This document shows positions 61,669-64,000 of a stretch of DNA of 64,000 bases, in pieces. The notes beneath the pieces are model-generated. The model saw nothing but the letters and a program-made list of their open reading frames with translations, made no database searches and had not been told where the DNA came from. The DNA comes from Karalla daura (Eukaryota > Chordata > Actinopteri > Chaetodontiformes > Leiognathidae): positions 25,737,805 to 25,801,804 of the forward strand of contig CM055191.1 of assembly GCA_029224185.1 (NCBI GenBank), written 5' to 3'. The position numbers and the translations under genes are program-made. Positions within the stretch are counted from its first letter, which is position 1. Each line of letters starts with the position of its first letter.

Positions 61669-63981
61669 GTTTATCACTTGGCCAATTTGGCTTTTTCCCA
61701 TAAGAATGAATGGGAAAAACAGAAATCCACAAACAAACATTCGCAACGTTGCCATACTTTGACTTTGAAACTTCATTTTCATTTAAAAATTTGAAGAATC
61801 TTGTGGTGTGTTTGTGGAGCGAGTTGCACGCTGATAGGTTGTATGGTTTTTCAGCAGCACCTCTTCTCGACGACCATGTGCTCAGGTACCTGCTCCAATG
61901 TCTCCTCTGCTGACATGGTCATACAAAGTGATGAGGCGTCCAGCTTCAATGCACCCCAGCAGATGGCACAGGCCCTGGGAGACTCCCAGAGTTTGAAAGG
62001 GCCCCCTCAGCATTGGGCATGTCCAATCTCTTCTTAGCACCGGGCCGACATACGGGATCGCTTAAAAATCAGCTCTCGTTTCGCTCTTTTCACGCTGCTC
62101 CCTGCCACACCCGAAGCAGCAGACAAATTCTTTTTTCCAGTTTTGTAGGAAGATTGGTGCTCTCTCATGCGGGGCAGGCCATAAACCCGTGCGCCTTGTG
62201 AAATTTAAACGACGAGCCTCATCGTAGGCCCAGTGCAGCCTTTTCTCTCCATGAGCCCCCATTCATTGTCCCACCACAGCCATCAATGTTAAACGTTACA
62301 CTACTCCTCGCGTCTGTGGCCACAGTTCTCATAGTACACACACCAAATCGTGTCAGGGCGTTCTGGAGACTGTCCCCTACGGCGTGACAGTGAGCTCATA
62401 TTCCAGATAGGTGAAAGCGCAGTCTCCATAGAGCCAAATGTTTATCACTTGGCCAATTTGGCTTTTTCCCATAAGAATGAATGGGAAAAACAGAACTCCA
62501 CAAACAAACATTCACAACTTTGCCATTCTTTGACTTTGAAACTTCATTTTCATTTCAAAAATTGAAGAATCTTGTGGCATGTTTTTGTAGCGAGTTGCAC
62601 GCTGATAGGTTGTATGGTTTGTCAGCAGCACCTCTTCTCGACGACCATGTGCTCAGGTACCTGCTCCAATGTCTCCTCTGCTGACATGGTCATACAAAGT
62701 GATGAGGCGTCCAGCTTCAATGCACCCCAGCATATGGCACAGGCCCTGGGAGACTCCCAGAGTTTGAAAGGGCCCCCTCAGCATTGGGCATGTCCAATCT
62801 CTTCTTAGCACCGGGCCGACATGCGGGATCGCTTAAAAATCAGCTCTCGTTTCGCTCTTTTCACGCTGCTCCCAGCCACACCCGAAGCAGCAGACAAATT
62901 CTTTTTTCCAGTTTTGTAGGAAGATTGGTGCTCTCTCATGCGGGGCAGGCCATAAACCCGTGCGCCTTGTGAAATTTAAACGACGAGCCTCATCGTAGGC
63001 CCAGTGCAGCCTTTTCTCTCCATAAGCCCCCATTCATTGTCCCACCACTGCCATCAATGTTAAATATTACACTACTCCTCGCGACTGTGGCCACAGTTCT
63101 CATACTACACACACCAAATCGTGTCAGGGCGTTCTGGAAACTCTCCCCTACGGCTTGACAGTTAGGTCATATTCCAGATTTGGGAAAGCGTTGTCTCCAT
63201 AGAGCCAAATGTTTATCACTTGGCCAATTTGGCTTTTTCCCATAAGAATGAATGGGAAAAACAGAAATCCACAAACAAACATTCGCAACGTTGCCATACT
63301 TTGACTTTGAAACTTCATTTTCATTTAAAAATTTGAAGAATCTTGTGGTGTGTTTGTAGAGCGAGTTGCACGCTGATAGGTTGTATGGTTTTTCAGCAGC
63401 ACCTCTTCTCGACGACCATGTGCTCAGGCACCTGCTCCAATGTCTCCTCTGCTGACATGGTCATACAAAGTGATGAGGCGTCCAGCTTCAATGCACCCCA
63501 GCAGATGGCACAGGCCCTGGGAGACTCCCAGAGTTTGAAAGGACCCCCTCAGCATTGGGCATGTCCAATCTCTTCTTAGCACCGGGCCGACATACGGGAT
63601 CGCTTAAAAATCAGCTCTCGTTTCGCTCTTTTCACGCTGCTCCCTGCCACACCCGAAGCAGCAGACAAATTCTTTTTTCCAGTTTTGTAGGAACATTGGT
63701 GCTCTCTCATGCGGGGCAGGCCATAAACCCTTGCGCCTTGTGAAATTTAAACGACGAGCCTCATCGTAGGCCCAGTGCAGCCTTTTCTCTCCATGAGCCC
63801 CCATTCATTGTCCCACCACAGCCATCAATGTTAAACGTTACACTACTCCTCGCGTCTGTGGCCACAGTTCTCATAGTACACACACCAAATCGTGTCAGGG
63901 CGTTCTGGAGACTGTCCCCTACGGCGTGACAGTGAGCTCATATTCCAGATAGGTGAAAGCGCAGTCTCCATAGAGCCAAAT
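61669..63981 (+). repeat. Right-hand 4-monomer higher-order repeat, copy 2 (cut by window end), monomers 81-83
   Basis: Monomers start at 61669, 62440 and 63211, all type C, matching monomers 77-79 at +3,084. Differences from copy 1 include gtcata for gtaata in monomers 81 and 82, taaatattac for taaacattac near 63062, caggcacctg for caggtacctg near 63427, and aaggaccccc for aagggccccc near 63541. This block is less uniform than the pentamer domain. Confidence 0.9.
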
Positions 63982-64000
63982 GTTTATCACTTGGCCAATT
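63982..64000 (+). repeat. Partial monomer 84 (first 19 bases)
   Basis: The window ends inside the next unit, after gtttatcacttggccaatt. The array therefore continues to the right. Confidence 0.95.

Larger units (their letters stand above)
1..64000 (+). repeat. Satellite DNA array, 771-bp monomer, 83 complete copies plus a partial one
   Basis: Head-to-tail copies of one unit of about 771 bp fill the window. Starting each unit at the g of gtttatcacttgg, copies begin at 1, 772, 1540, 2311, 3082 and so on to 63211, with 19 bases of another at 63982. All copies are in the same orientation. Adjacent copies of different type differ at about 4% of sites (my hand count for monomers 1 and 2 is about 30 differences), while same-type copies differ by only a few bases (monomers 1 and 5 by about four). 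No non-satellite sequence was seen and both array ends lie outside the window. The family is not recognised. Strand is by convention only. A centromeric, pericentromeric or macrosatellite role is plausible from the higher-order structure, but nothing in the sequence proves it. Confidence 0.98.

Noticed and set aside
1..64000. CRISPR array, because of the regular repeats.
   Set aside because: The repeat is 771 bp with no alternating unique spacers, and nothing resembling cas genes is present.
1..64000. Tandem rRNA, tRNA or snRNA gene cluster.
   Set aside because: No rRNA core sequence, tRNA cloverleaf or snRNA-like segment was recognised in the monomer on either strand.
1..64000. Tandem copies of a transposable element or its internal repeats.
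   Set aside because: No terminal repeats, target-site duplications, poly-A tail or transposase or reverse-transcriptase similarity was seen in the monomer. A distant TE origin cannot be excluded without a database search.

Overview
The whole window is one satellite DNA array and nothing else. A repeat unit of about 771 bp runs head to tail in one orientation from the first base to the last. Taking base 1 as the start of a unit, I count 83 complete monomers (1-63981) and the first 19 bases of an 84th. The array therefore continues beyond both window edges. No unique sequence, transposon, RNA gene, inverted monomer or supported protein-coding gene interrupts it. Unit lengths are 771 bp in most monomers, 768 bp in five, 770 bp in one, 772 bp in eight and 769 bp in two. 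Monomer 1 is 49% G+C by hand count and holds 29 CpG, about 0.6 of random expectation.

The source is almost certainly a eukaryotic nuclear genome, because megabase-style tandem satellites with higher-order repeats belong there. Only short frames occur and they repeat in step with the unit. I do not recognise the satellite and cannot name the species. A long complex monomer, moderate GC and HOR structure fit pericentromeric, centromeric or macrosatellite heterochromatin of an animal, possibly a vertebrate, but that is inference.

Monomers can be typed by the bases just after the ttggcc near their start: A (aattcggctcg), B (aaataggttct), C (aatttggcttt), D (aatttggctcg). The order is ABAAADAABAACBC (monomers 1-14), ABAAADAABAACCC (15-28), CCA (29-31), CCCB (32-35), ACB (36-38), BAC (39-41), BAC (42-44), BC (45-46), BBACB (47-51), ACC (52-54), ACCC (55-58), BDC (59-61), BBACC (62-66), BBACC (67-71), BBACB (72-76), then C throughout (77-84).

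This gives several layers of higher-order repeats (HORs): a 14-monomer unit of 10,787 bp present twice (1-21575); a 4-monomer unit of 3,084 bp (about 20.1-26.1 kb) that reappears 18,504 bp downstream (about 40-44.7 kb); a 3-monomer unit of 2,314 bp (29.0-34.4 kb); a 5-monomer unit of 3,856 bp (47.0-57.8 kb); and a second 4-monomer unit of 3,084 bp built from a divergent subfamily (58.6 kb to the end). Small shared markers trace shuffling between units: a 1-bp insertion in ten monomers, a 3-bp deletion in seven, and a rare substitution at non-corresponding places. They point to unequal crossover and gene conversion.

Each monomer carries several short perfect palindromes and hairpins and a nearly invariant central stretch of about 160 bp. 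These are the best candidates for protein-binding or structural function.
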